A program made the translations under genes and the position numbers. Under the pieces are notes generated by a model. It searched no databases, had not been told where the DNA came from, and worked only from the letters and a program-made list of their open reading frames with translations. From Pseudaestuariivita atlantica (lineage in GTDB: Bacteria; Pseudomonadota; Alphaproteobacteria; Rhodobacterales; Rhodobacteraceae): a DNA stretch of 64,000 bases. Each line of letters begins with the position of its first letter. Positions within the stretch are counted from its first letter, which is position 1. Positions 52,803-61,316 of the stretch are shown one piece after another. The DNA lies in contig NZ_AQQZ01000002.1 in the NCBI RefSeq assembly GCF_001205715.1, positions 429,501-493,500 on the forward strand. The letters are read 5' to 3'.

Positions 52803-53481
52803 GCGCCGCCCTCCGCTCCACCTCGGCCCCGGCAGCCATCCCGGCAAGCGCGGCGAGGATCAGCCACAGGTTCCACGGCACCCACGCGAACATCAGCGCG
52901 ACCGAGACGGCGACGAAACAGGCCACCACGTGCGCCAGCGACCGCAACAGGGGCGCGGTCAGCGCGATGAAGCAGATGGGCAGCGCGAAATCGAGCTGCC
53001 AGTCGGGCGGGATCGTCCGGCCCACGACGGCACCGACCCAGGTGAAGGCCAGCCATAGCGGGCAGACCGAGGCGACGACGCCGAAGTAGTATGGGATCTT
53101 GGCTGCGCGCGGCATGTCCGGTTCGCTGTCATAGGTCTTCACCGCCACGGCAAAGGCCTGATCGACCATCAGGTAGGACATGACCCCGCGCTTCCAGAAC
53201 GGCGCGTGGCCGAGATGCGGGATCAGCGCGACCGAATAGAGCGCCATGCGCAAATTGACGGCGAGGCCAGCGAGGATCGCGATGAAGACCGGCGCGCCGT
53301 CCTGCAAGAGCGCCAGCGCGGTGAACTGCGCAGACCCGGCAAAGACCACGGCCGACATCGCCATGATCTGCAGGATGTCCATCCCCGCCTCGCGCGCGAC
53401 GGCCCCGAACAGGACCGAGAACGGGATCACGACCAGCATGAAGGGCGCCGCGTCGCGGAACCCGCGCCAGAAAGGCGTCAC
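52795..53481 (-). CDS. azlC: AzlC family branched-chain amino-acid exporter subunit
   Basis: This 228-residue AzlC protein forms an exporter for branched-chain amino acids or analogues with AzlD. Segments FRDAAPFMLVVIPFSVLFGAVAREAG, MSAVVFAGSAQFTALALLQ and MSYLMVDQAFAVAV are family hallmarks. Its start overlaps the aminotransferase stop by 4 bases, so aminotransferase, azlC and azlD form one operon. Confidence 0.94.
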   Translation of the reverse strand: MTPFWRGFRDAAPFMLVVIPFSVLFGAVAREAGMDILQIMAMSAVVFAGSAQFTALALLQDGAPVFIAILAGLAVNLRMALYSVALIPHLGHAPFWKRGVMSYLMVDQAFAVAVKTYDSEPDMPRAAKIPYYFGVVASVCPLWLAFTWVGAVVGRTIPPDWQLDFALPICFIALTAPLLRSLAHVVACFVAVSVALMFAWVPWNLWLILAALAGMAAGAEVERRAARV

Positions 53482-54635
53482 AGCACGCCCCGGATCCGGT
53501 CGATGGCGCGTTCGATGTTCTCAAGGCTGTTGGCGTAGCTCAGGCGCACGAAGCCCTCGCCCCATGCCCCGAAGGAGGTGCCCGCGATGGTCGCGACGCC
53601 CGCCTTGGTGAGGAACAGGTCCTGCGCCTCGGCGGCACTCAGGCCCGTGCCCTCGATATTCGGGAAGGCATAGAAGGCCCCCGCGGCGTCGGCGCAGCGC
53701 ATGCCGGGCAGGTCGTTCAGCGCATCCACGATGAACTTCCGGCGGGTGTCGAACTCGGCCACCATTTCCAGCACCGGCTCTTTCGGGCCCTGCAGCGCGG
53801 CGAGCCCTGCATATTGGGCCGAGGCATTCACGCAGGAATGGTCGTTGATGCACAGGCGTTGCACGGTTTCCACCAGCGCCTCGGGCCAGACGGCATAACC
53901 CATGCGCCAGCCCGTCATGGCATAGGTCTTGGACCAGCCATCGAGGAGGATCAGGCGGTCTCGGATCTCGGGGTATTGCAGAAGCGAGACGTGTTCGCGC
54001 CCGCCATAGAGCATCTCGGAATAGATCTCGTCCGACAGGATCGCCACGTGGTCGGGCAGGCCCGCGACCAGCTTGTCGATCTCGGCCTTGGGGGTCACGC
54101 CGCCGGTGGGGTTGGCGGGCGAGTTGATGATGATCAGGCGCGTCTTGTCGGTGATCTGGCCCAGCACCGTATCGGCGTCGAAGGCAAAGCCTTTCTCTTC
54201 CTCCAGCGCAATCGGGACGGGCGTCGCGCCGGAATACTTAATGACGGATTCGTAGATCGGGAAACCGGGGTTGGGGTACATGATTTCCGCCCCCGGTTCG
54301 CCGAACATCAGCACGGCAAAGAACATGGTGGGCTTGCCGCCCGGCACCACGACGACGCAATCGGGATCGACCGCCGCGCCGTGCCGTTTTTCCAGGTCGG
54401 CGGCGACGGCCTCGCGCAGGACCGGCAGGCCGTTGGCGGGGGTATAACCGTGATGGCCGTCGCGCAGCGCCTTGATCCCGGCCTCGACGATGTGGTCGGG
54501 CGTGCGGAAATCGGGCTGGCCGATGCCGAGGTTGATGATGTCCTGCCCCTGCGCGGCCAGCGCCTGCGCGCGCGCCAGTACCTGGAACGCGCTTTCGGTC
54601 CCCAGCCGCTCCACGGCCTGCGTCAGTCGCAACAT
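53478..54635 (-). CDS. class I/II PLP-dependent aminotransferase
   Basis: This 385-residue fold-type I aminotransferase is of the AspC/aromatic family. GIGQPDFRTPDHIVEAG, INSPANPTGGVTPKAEID, SDEIYSEMLYGG and the lysine site LDGWSKTYAMTGWRMGYAVW are all present. It heads the azlCD operon, which hints at an amino acid that is both transaminated and exported. The specific substrate is unknown. Confidence 0.92.
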   Translation of the reverse strand: MLRLTQAVERLGTESAFQVLARAQALAAQGQDIINLGIGQPDFRTPDHIVEAGIKALRDGHHGYTPANGLPVLREAVAADLEKRHGAAVDPDCVVVVPGGKPTMFFAVLMFGEPGAEIMYPNPGFPIYESVIKYSGATPVPIALEEEKGFAFDADTVLGQITDKTRLIIINSPANPTGGVTPKAEIDKLVAGLPDHVAILSDEIYSEMLYGGREHVSLLQYPEIRDRLILLDGWSKTYAMTGWRMGYAVWPEALVETVQRLCINDHSCVNASAQYAGLAALQGPKEPVLEMVAEFDTRRKFIVDALNDLPGMRCADAAGAFYAFPNIEGTGLSAAEAQDLFLTKAGVATIAGTSFGAWGEGFVRLSYANSLENIERAIDRIRGVL

Positions 54636-54668
54636 GTCACGTCTCCCCTCGCTCCGGTTCCCCGTGGG

Positions 54669-55994
54669 CTAGTCGCTTGCGCGGGCGGGGGCAAGGGTGG
54701 GGTCCGGTTGTTGCGGGGGCTGCGACGGTATGCGCAGGGGTTCGAGCCCGGTGATCAGCCGCGCGCCCTTGGTCTGGAAGACGTAGCTGCCGATCCAGTT
54801 GATCGCGACGAAGAGCGGGCGGCGCACCCCGATCAGGAAGTAGATGTGGGCGATGCCCCAGATCCACCACGCGATCCAGCCGCTCAGCCTGATCCGTCCC
54901 ATCGAGATCACGGCAGAGTTCCGCCCGATCGTCGCAAGGTTGCCCGCGTGGCGGTAGCGGAAGGGTTCGGGCGCTTTGCGTCCCGCGACGGCGGCGGCGA
55001 TGCGGCGGCCCACGTACCTGCCTTCCTGCTTGGCGGCGGGCGCGATGCCGGGCACGTCCTGCCCGTCCTTCCACGGCACCTGCGCGGCATCGCCGATCAC
55101 CGAGACGTCGGGCAGGCCCGGCACGGTCAGGTCAGGCTCCACCGCGACGCGCCCGATCCGGTCCGTCTCCACCCCCAGCCAGTCGTGCAGGTTGTCGACC
55201 TTGACGCCTGCGGCCCAGATGGTGGTGGCGGCGGGAATGGTCTCCCCACCCGCGACCACGTGGGTTTCGTTCACGTCCTCGACCATGGTGCCGGTCCGCA
55301 CCTCGACGCCCAGCCGTTCCAGTGAGGCTTCGGCCTTGGACGACAGGCTTTCAGGGAAGGCGGAGAGCACGCGGTCGCCGCCTTCGACCAGCAGGATGCG
55401 GGCAGTGTCGGGCCGGATGCGTCGGAAGTCGCGGGCGAGGGTGACGTGTGCCAGTTCGGCAATCGACCCGGCCATCTCCACGCCCGTCGGGCCCGCGCCT
55501 ACGATGACGAAGGTCAGGTGGCGGGCCTGCTCTTCGGGGTCCTCGGCCAGCTCGGCGCGTTCGAAGGCCATCAGCACGCGGCGGCGGATCTCGGTCGCGT
55601 CCACGATCCGTTTCAGGCCCGGCGCGTGGTCGGCCCAGTCATCCTTCCCGAAATAGGAATGCGACGATCCGTTCGCGATCACGAGGTGGTCATAGGGCAC
55701 GCGGCCGGTGTCGCAAATCACCTCTTTCGCGCCGGTGTCCACGTCTTCCACATTCGACAGGGTGACGCGCACGTTGTCCTGTTTGGAAAAGATACCACGG
55801 ATCGGCCAGGCGATATCGGCAGGCGACAGATCGGCGGTGGCGACCTGGTACAAAAGCGGCTGGAACAGGTGGTAGTTGCGCTTGTCGATGATCTCGATAT
55901 CGACTGGCGCACGTTTGAGCGCCTTGGCGACGGCGACCCCTCCGAAACCGGCTCCGATGATGACAACGCGCGGGCGTCGGGACGGGTCGGGCAT
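54669..55994 (-). CDS. ndh: type II NADH:quinone dehydrogenase (NDH-2)
   Basis: This 441-residue FAD enzyme has two dinucleotide folds: VVIIGAGFGGVAVAKALKRAP (FAD) and FVIVGAGPTGVEMAGSIAELAH (NADH). YHLFQPLLYQVATADLSPADIAWPIR and the PWKDGQDVPGIAPAAKQEGRYVG segment are typical of non-proton-pumping NDH-2. A C-terminal membrane-contacting region (LSGWIAWWIWGIAHIYFLIG) fits membrane association. It is divergent from the LacI-type regulator, with about 200 bp between. Confidence 0.9.
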   Translation of the reverse strand: MPDPSRRPRVVIIGAGFGGVAVAKALKRAPVDIEIIDKRNYHLFQPLLYQVATADLSPADIAWPIRGIFSKQDNVRVTLSNVEDVDTGAKEVICDTGRVPYDHLVIANGSSHSYFGKDDWADHAPGLKRIVDATEIRRRVLMAFERAELAEDPEEQARHLTFVIVGAGPTGVEMAGSIAELAHVTLARDFRRIRPDTARILLVEGGDRVLSAFPESLSSKAEASLERLGVEVRTGTMVEDVNETHVVAGGETIPAATTIWAAGVKVDNLHDWLGVETDRIGRVAVEPDLTVPGLPDVSVIGDAAQVPWKDGQDVPGIAPAAKQEGRYVGRRIAAAVAGRKAPEPFRYRHAGNLATIGRNSAVISMGRIRLSGWIAWWIWGIAHIYFLIGVRRPLFVAINWIGSYVFQTKGARLITGLEPLRIPSQPPQQPDPTLAPARASD

Positions 55995-56165
55995 CGGCGG
56001 GGCCTCCTCATTGGAACAGGCCGCGTCGCGCCGGGGCGCGCCGCGGTCACGCCCCTCACATGAGGACAGGGCGCCCGTTTCGCAAGCCCCCGGCAGGCAT
56101 CGCCGGTACCTTCGTCGCGCGGGGCAAAGCCTGCCGATGCCGCGCTGCGGAAAAGAAAACGCTTG

Positions 56166-56181
56166 CCGAAACCGGTTTCGG
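56166..56181. promoter_or_regulatory. perfect LacI-type operator
   Basis: CCGAAACCGGTTTCGG is a perfect 16-bp palindrome with the central CG typical of LacI/GalR operators, 17 bases upstream of the regulator's ATG. It probably mediates autorepression and control of the whole solute ABC operon. No second copy was seen before the binding-protein gene. Confidence 0.8.
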
Positions 56182-56198
56182 AACCGACTCTGAGTCGC

Positions 56199-57299
56199 AT
56201 GGGAGGACAGATCAATAACCTTGCGCCGCGCCAGCGCCGCGTCACGATCAGTGACGTGTCAGAGGCTCTGGGCCTGACCAAGGGCACCGTCAGCCGCGCG
56301 CTGAACGGGTATCCCGACATCTCGGAAACCACCCGCCTGAAAGTCGCGCGCACGGCGGAGCGGATGGGCTATCGCCCGCTCGCCCACGCACAGGCGATCC
56401 GCACCGGGCGGGTGCGGTCGGTCGGGCTGGTCTTCCAGTTCTACGAACATGACGGGCACCGCCCGTTCCTCGCCGATTTCCTGACCGGCATCAGTGGCGC
56501 GGCCAGTGCCGAAGGCTGGACGCTGACGCTGGCAACCGCGTCGTCACAGGACGAAATGCTCGCCACGCTTGACCGGCTGGTGGACGAACGCAAGGTCGAC
56601 GGGTTCATCCTGCCCCGGACCTATCGCGACGACCCGCGCATCGAGACGCTGCGCCGTGCGGGCGTGCCGTTCGTGTTGTTCGGGCGGACGGGCGACGACA
56701 CCGGATGCGCATGGTTCGACATCGCGGGTGAGGCGGCAATGGCAAACGCCGTCGCACGGCTCGCGGCGCTGGGCCACACGCGCATCGGCTTCGTGCAAGG
56801 GGGCGAGGGCGCCAATTACGCCCACTTGCGCCTTGACGGGTATATCGCCGGGATGCAGGCCGCGGGCCTTGCCATCGACGACGACCTGATCGCGCCGCCC
56901 TCGCTCAACCCGATCGAGGGATGCGATGCGGGCCGCCGCCTGCTGTCCCTGACCGAACCGCCCACCGCGATCGTCTGTGCCGTCGACCAGGCGGCGCTGG
57001 GCCTTTACGACGCGGCGCGGGAGCGCGGACTGGCCATCGGCAGGGAGGTCAGCGTCATCAGCTATGACGGCATCCCCGAAGGCCGGTTCGTCGACCCGCC
57101 CCTGTCGACCTTTGCCGTCGACAACCGCGCGGCGGGCGAACGCCTGACCCAGATGTTGATCGAGCGGGTCCGGGGTACCGACCCCCACGCCCTGCGCGAT
57201 CTGGCCGATGCTTCCTTTCTTGACCGCGGCTCGCACGGGCCCCCGGTCTTGAGCTCCGCGCAGCTTGCCCGGCGAGTGCGCGCATCTTCCATCATGTGA
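56199..57299 (+). CDS. LacI family transcriptional regulator
   Basis: The 366-residue repressor has an N-terminal helix-turn-helix (VTISDVSEALGLTKGTVSRALNG) and hinge, then a periplasmic-binding-protein-like effector domain (RSVGLVFQFYEHDGHRPFLADFLTGI, KVDGFILPRTYRDDPRI, SVISYDGIPEGRFVDPPLSTF). ATG 56199 was chosen because the longer frame would begin in the operator. It is transcribed with the downstream ABC transporter and glycosidase genes, so its inducer is probably the transported glycoside. Confidence 0.93.
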   Translation: MGGQINNLAPRQRRVTISDVSEALGLTKGTVSRALNGYPDISETTRLKVARTAERMGYRPLAHAQAIRTGRVRSVGLVFQFYEHDGHRPFLADFLTGISGAASAEGWTLTLATASSQDEMLATLDRLVDERKVDGFILPRTYRDDPRIETLRRAGVPFVLFGRTGDDTGCAWFDIAGEAAMANAVARLAALGHTRIGFVQGGEGANYAHLRLDGYIAGMQAAGLAIDDDLIAPPSLNPIEGCDAGRRLLSLTEPPTAIVCAVDQAALGLYDAARERGLAIGREVSVISYDGIPEGRFVDPPLSTFAVDNRAAGERLTQMLIERVRGTDPHALRDLADASFLDRGSHGPPVLSSAQLARRVRASSIM

Positions 57300-57320
57300 A
57301 CCAACGGGAGGAGACCTCAC

Positions 57321-58673
57321 ATGACCCTTCAACCCAAGACCCGCCTGATGCTGGGCGCCGCGACGGCGCTGGCACTTCTGGCAAACGGCGTCGCGGCGGA
57401 CACGATCCGCTTCTGGACGACCGAAGAACAGCCCGAGCGGCTGGCCAAGCAGGAAGCCATGGCGGCCGAGTTCGAGGCCGCGACCGGTACCTCGGTCGAG
57501 GTGATCCCGGTGACGGAATCCGACCTCGGCACCCGCGCCACGGCGGCCTTCGCCGCGGGCGACCTGCCCGACGTGATCTATCACACGCTGCAATATGCCC
57601 TGCCATGGGCCGAGGCCGGTATCCTCGACACCGATGCCGCGACCGAGGTGGTCGACGAGCTGGGCCGCGACACGTTCTCGGCCGGTCCGCTGGCCATGGC
57701 GGCGGTTGACGGTGGCGTTGCATCGGTTCCGGTGGACGGCTGGACGCAGATGGTTGTCTACCGCAAGGACGCGTTCGACGCGGCCGGGCTGGAGGCTCCG
57801 ACCTCTTACGCCAACGTCGTCGCGGCCATCGAGAAGCTGCACAACCCGCCGGAAATGTACGGTTTCGTCGCGCCCACCAAGGTGGACGAGAACTTCATGT
57901 CCCAGGTTCTGGAGCATGTCTTCCTCGCCAACGGCGTGTCGCCGGTGGACGCGAACGGTTTTGCCCCTCTGGACGAGGCGAAGACCACCGAAGTCCTGAA
58001 CTTCTACAAGGCCATCGTCGAAGCCTCGCCTCCGGGTGAGCTGTACTGGAAGCAGTCGCGCGAGCTGTATTTCGCGGGTCAGGCGGCAATGATCATCTGG
58101 TCGCCCTTCATCCTCGACGAACTGGCCGGTCTGCGCGACAGCGCCCCGCCGACCATCAACGACGATCCCACCACCCGCGACCTTGCGGCGATGACGGGTA
58201 TCGTGACCAACTTTGCCGGTCCGTCGAACGCCGATGGCGCGGCATGGGGTGACGTGCGGTATTTCGGGATCACGTCGGATGCCGATACCGAGGCCGCGCA
58301 GGCCTTCGTGAAGTACTCGATGGATGAAGGCTATGGCCAGACGCTGTCGATCGCGCCCGAGGGCAAGTTCCCGGTCCGTGCGGGCACGGCGGACGAACCG
58401 ACCAAGTTCAAGGACCTGTGGGCGACCCTGCCCGTCGGCGTGGACCGCAAGGCCCCGCTGGGCGAGTTGTACGCGCAGGAGATGATCGACGAGATCGTCG
58501 GCGGGCTTGAGGTCGCGAAACGCTGGGGCGTGGCCGAAGGCCAGCTGTCGCTCGCGTCGAAGATGATCAACAGCCAGGTGATCAACCGCATCGTGCGCCA
58601 GTTCACCGATGGTGAGATCGACGCGGCCGCCGCCGTGGCCGCGATGAACGACGAACTCGGCAAGATCGAGTAA
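57321..58673 (+). CDS. ABC transporter extracellular solute-binding protein (family 1)
   Basis: This 450-residue periplasmic binding protein has a signal peptide cleaved near NGVAA (residue 26) and a mature start DTIRFWTTEEQPERLAKQEAM. TGTSVEVIPVTESDLGTRATAAFAAGDLPDV is the usual family-1 sugar-binding pattern. It precedes the permeases, with a hairpin after the stop that may give it higher expression than the membrane subunits. The cargo is inferred to be a glycoside, from the glycosidase in the operon. Confidence 0.93.
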   Translation: MTLQPKTRLMLGAATALALLANGVAADTIRFWTTEEQPERLAKQEAMAAEFEAATGTSVEVIPVTESDLGTRATAAFAAGDLPDVIYHTLQYALPWAEAGILDTDAATEVVDELGRDTFSAGPLAMAAVDGGVASVPVDGWTQMVVYRKDAFDAAGLEAPTSYANVVAAIEKLHNPPEMYGFVAPTKVDENFMSQVLEHVFLANGVSPVDANGFAPLDEAKTTEVLNFYKAIVEASPPGELYWKQSRELYFAGQAAMIIWSPFILDELAGLRDSAPPTINDDPTTRDLAAMTGIVTNFAGPSNADGAAWGDVRYFGITSDADTEAAQAFVKYSMDEGYGQTLSIAPEGKFPVRAGTADEPTKFKDLWATLPVGVDRKAPLGELYAQEMIDEIVGGLEVAKRWGVAEGQLSLASKMINSQVINRIVRQFTDGEIDAAAAVAAMNDELGKIE

Positions 58674-58682
58674 CCTGTCGGT

Positions 58683-58709
58683 CGCGGGGTCGGGCCTTCC
58701 GGCCCCGCG
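58683..58709 (+). terminator. hairpin after binding-protein gene
   Basis: An 11-bp stem (CGCGGGGTCGG with one G-T pair) and 5-base loop starts 9 bases after the stop codon and is followed by ATTGCTT. It probably acts as a partial terminator, typical of binding-protein genes that are expressed above their permeases. Confidence 0.55.
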
Positions 58710-58716
58710 ATTGCTT

Positions 58717-58784
58717 CCCCGGACGTCGATCCGGGGCCAGTTTTCTGACCACCGTCAAGGAGGTCCCGGCGTCTTGACCGGGAC
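58717..58784. repeat. twin palindromes (REP-like), copy 2
   Basis: CCCCGGA-CGTCGA-TCCGGGG (58717-58736) and GTCCCGG-CGTCTTGA-CCGGGAC (58763-58784) repeat the order and stem sequences of the pair at 36.9 kb. The loops differ, as expected for conserved hairpins. Confidence 0.65.
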
Positions 58785-58795
58785 GTGCACGCCCC

Positions 58796-60034
58796 ATGTC
58801 CGACCACGGCCCCCCGACCACACGCGGCGCGCTGGCCCGGCGCGAGGCCCGGCTGGCCTGGGGGCTGTTGCTGCCGACGGTGGCAATCGTGTCGCTGGTC
58901 GTGATCCTGCCACTTCTGGCGATCTTCTGGATCTCGTTCAAACCGGTGGGGCTGGCCGACCTGCGCCCTGTCGTGCCCGTGGTGCGGGAGGACCTGCGGA
59001 ACAAGGGCGATCCGGACCAGGCGGTGCGCTACCGCATCCAGAACCGCAGCCAGGACGTGCCGATCACCGACATGTCCTTCACCGACACGATCCCGGCAGG
59101 CGTGACACTTGGTACGCTGCCGCCGGAATGTGCCGTGGCGGGCACGACGCTGACCTGCACCCTCGGCACGCTGGAGCCCAAGGCGCGTGTGACCCTGATG
59201 GTACCCGTCACGCTGGAGGGCGACGCGGTGGCGCTGGAGGACGCTTTAGAGGACGATACCGAGCCTTTGGCCCAAGGCACCGCCAACAACATTCTGACGA
59301 ATTTCGAGTTCACGCTGGACAACTTCGCCCGCGTCTTTGACGGCAAGCAGTTCTGGGAAGTGCTGTATGTCACGATGTTCTACACGGTGTTCGGCACCAT
59401 CGGCGCGCTGGTCTTTGGCCTCTTCGCAGCGCTGCTTCTGAACAAGTCGTTCCGGGGGCAGGGCGTGCTGCGCGGGCTCTACCTTTTTCCCTACGTGGCC
59501 CCGGTGATCGCCGTGGCGTTCGCGTGGATCACGCTCTTCGATCCGTTCTCGGGCTCGGTCAATGCGCTCCTGCTGCAGATGGGCGTCAGCCGCGAAGCGA
59601 TCAACTTCTTCGGCCAGCGCCCGCTGGCGCTGATCATGGTCACGGTGTTCGAGATCTGGCGCTACTTCCCGCTGTCCTTCCTATTCATCCTCGCCCGGAT
59701 GCAGTCCATCGACAGCGACATGTACGAGGCGGCGGACATGGACGGGGCCTCCCCCTTCCAGAAGTTCTGGTACCTCAGCCTGCCGCAGTTGCTGGGGATC
59801 CTGTCGGTCCTGTTCCTGCTGCGCTTCATCTGGACGTTCAACAAGTTCGACGACATCTTCCTGCTGACCGGCGGCAATGCGGGCACGCGGACGCTGACGG
59901 TGAACGTCTACGAACAGGCCTTCGCCGTGTCGAACATCGGCGCGGGCGCGGCGGTGGCGGTGGTGATCTTCGCCTGCCTGCTGATCTTCTCGATCTTCTT
60001 CTTCAGGTATGTCAGCCGGGAGGAGGGATTGTGA
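58796..60034 (+). CDS. carbohydrate ABC permease (MalF type) with DUF11-like periplasmic insert
   Basis: This 412-residue permease has TM1 at about 21-47 and TM2 not before about 187. The periplasmic stretch between them carries a DUF11-like beta-sandwich at about 78-142: YRIQNRS, TDTIPAGVTLGTLP and TCTLGTLEPKARVTLMVPVTL, with cysteines 112 and 121 that could pair. The normal permease core follows, with the EAA-like EAADMDGASPFQKFWYLSLPQL loop. MalF also has a periplasmic loop touching its binding protein, so this insert may do the same, but the domain type is unusual. Confidence 0.88.
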   Translation: MSDHGPPTTRGALARREARLAWGLLLPTVAIVSLVVILPLLAIFWISFKPVGLADLRPVVPVVREDLRNKGDPDQAVRYRIQNRSQDVPITDMSFTDTIPAGVTLGTLPPECAVAGTTLTCTLGTLEPKARVTLMVPVTLEGDAVALEDALEDDTEPLAQGTANNILTNFEFTLDNFARVFDGKQFWEVLYVTMFYTVFGTIGALVFGLFAALLLNKSFRGQGVLRGLYLFPYVAPVIAVAFAWITLFDPFSGSVNALLLQMGVSREAINFFGQRPLALIMVTVFEIWRYFPLSFLFILARMQSIDSDMYEAADMDGASPFQKFWYLSLPQLLGILSVLFLLRFIWTFNKFDDIFLLTGGNAGTRTLTVNVYEQAFAVSNIGAGAAVAVVIFACLLIFSIFFFRYVSREEGL

Positions 60035-60101
60035 GCGTGGTTATCCGTGGGGCGCTGCCCCACACCCCGAGGTATTTTCCAACCAGAGAAGGGACGGTCG
60101 C

Positions 60102-61316
60102 GTGCGGTTCCTGAGGTTCGGATACGTGACCGGCCCCGTCCTGGGTGCGCTGTGGATGGTCGTCCTGTCGACCACCGTGGCGGTGGCGATGTCGTTCGCC
60201 ACGGGCGATCCGTTCCGGCCGCACATGATGTTGAGCCTGCTTTTCGGGGCCGCCATCGGCTATACCCTGTCACTGCGGAAAAGCGACATGTTGGGCGGCG
60301 TGCTGGGCACCGCATCCCTGGCGGGTCTGAGCCTTTTGAACTTCGGTCCGCTGGTGATCGGGGACGGGGTGAGCCTTGGGTCCGCCGTATTCGGGGCGGT
60401 CGCGCTGGCGGTGGCCTTCGTGTGGTCGATGGGAGTGATCCTGCGCGACATGCCGAGCGGTGCGCTGACGCGGCACGAGTTCGAGGAGGCGGTGATCCGG
60501 TTCCTGACCGGGTTTGGCTATATATTCTTCACCGCCATCGTGCTGATCCCGTTCTACGTGATGGTGATGACCTCGCTCAAATCCCAGCAGGCGCTGTTGC
60601 AGAACCCGCTCGACTTCTCGATCGACCTGTCGAAGGGGGTGGACCTGTTCCGGTCCTACAACGAACTGTTCGGGATTTACGGCTTTGGCGGGTATTTGTG
60701 GACATCGTTCCTCGTATCGGTCCTGACCGTGTTCATCACGCTCGCCTTCTCGATCCCCGGCGCCTATGCGGTGGCGCGGCTCAGATTCCGGGGGCAGGCG
60801 GCGTTTTCGCGGTCGATCCTAATGATCTACATGGTGCCGATGATCGTGCTGGCGCTGCCGATCTACATCGCGTTCTCGCTGACCGGCTTGCGCAACTCGA
60901 TCCTTGGGATCGTGATGATCTACCCGGTCACGACGATCCCGGTCGCTCTGTATATGCTGCAGGGGTATTTCCGCGGGCTCCCGGCAGAGATCGAGGAAGC
61001 CGGGCTGATGGACGGGCTGTCGCGGCTGGCGGTGATCTGGAAGATCACGCTGCCCCTGTCGCTGCCGGCGCTGGCGTCGGTGTCATTGTACGTGTTCATG
61101 ATCGCGTGGAACGAGTTCCTGCTGGCGTTCATGCTGCTGGATGATCCATCGAAATTCACACTGACGCGGGGGATCGCGTCGCTCAACTCCTCGGAAATCC
61201 CGCGCCAGCATCTGATGGCGGGCGCGGTGATCGCGACGGTGCCAATCATGGTGCTGTTCCTGGGGCTGGAGAGGTTCATGACCAAGGGTTTGACGGCGGG
61301 GTCGGTCAAGGGATGA
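60102..61316 (+). CDS. carbohydrate ABC permease (MalG type) with N-terminal membrane extension
   Basis: This is a 404-residue permease. The MalG-like core (from about residue 130) includes PFYVMVMTSLKS and the EAA loop AEIEEAGLMDGLSRLAVIWKITLPLSLPALA. It is preceded by about 125 residues with roughly four extra helices (GPVLGALWMVVLSTTVAVAM, MMLSLLFGAAIGYTLSL, GVLGTASLAGLSLLNFG, AVFGAVALAVAFVWSMGVIL). Usual MalG proteins are near 280-300 residues. GTG 60102 was chosen because GAGAAGGGA lies upstream and the hydrophobic region begins there. It overlaps the glycosidase gene by 4 bases. Confidence 0.85.
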   Translation: MRFLRFGYVTGPVLGALWMVVLSTTVAVAMSFATGDPFRPHMMLSLLFGAAIGYTLSLRKSDMLGGVLGTASLAGLSLLNFGPLVIGDGVSLGSAVFGAVALAVAFVWSMGVILRDMPSGALTRHEFEEAVIRFLTGFGYIFFTAIVLIPFYVMVMTSLKSQQALLQNPLDFSIDLSKGVDLFRSYNELFGIYGFGGYLWTSFLVSVLTVFITLAFSIPGAYAVARLRFRGQAAFSRSILMIYMVPMIVLALPIYIAFSLTGLRNSILGIVMIYPVTTIPVALYMLQGYFRGLPAEIEEAGLMDGLSRLAVIWKITLPLSLPALASVSLYVFMIAWNEFLLAFMLLDDPSKFTLTRGIASLNSSEIPRQHLMAGAVIATVPIMVLFLGLERFMTKGLTAGSVKG

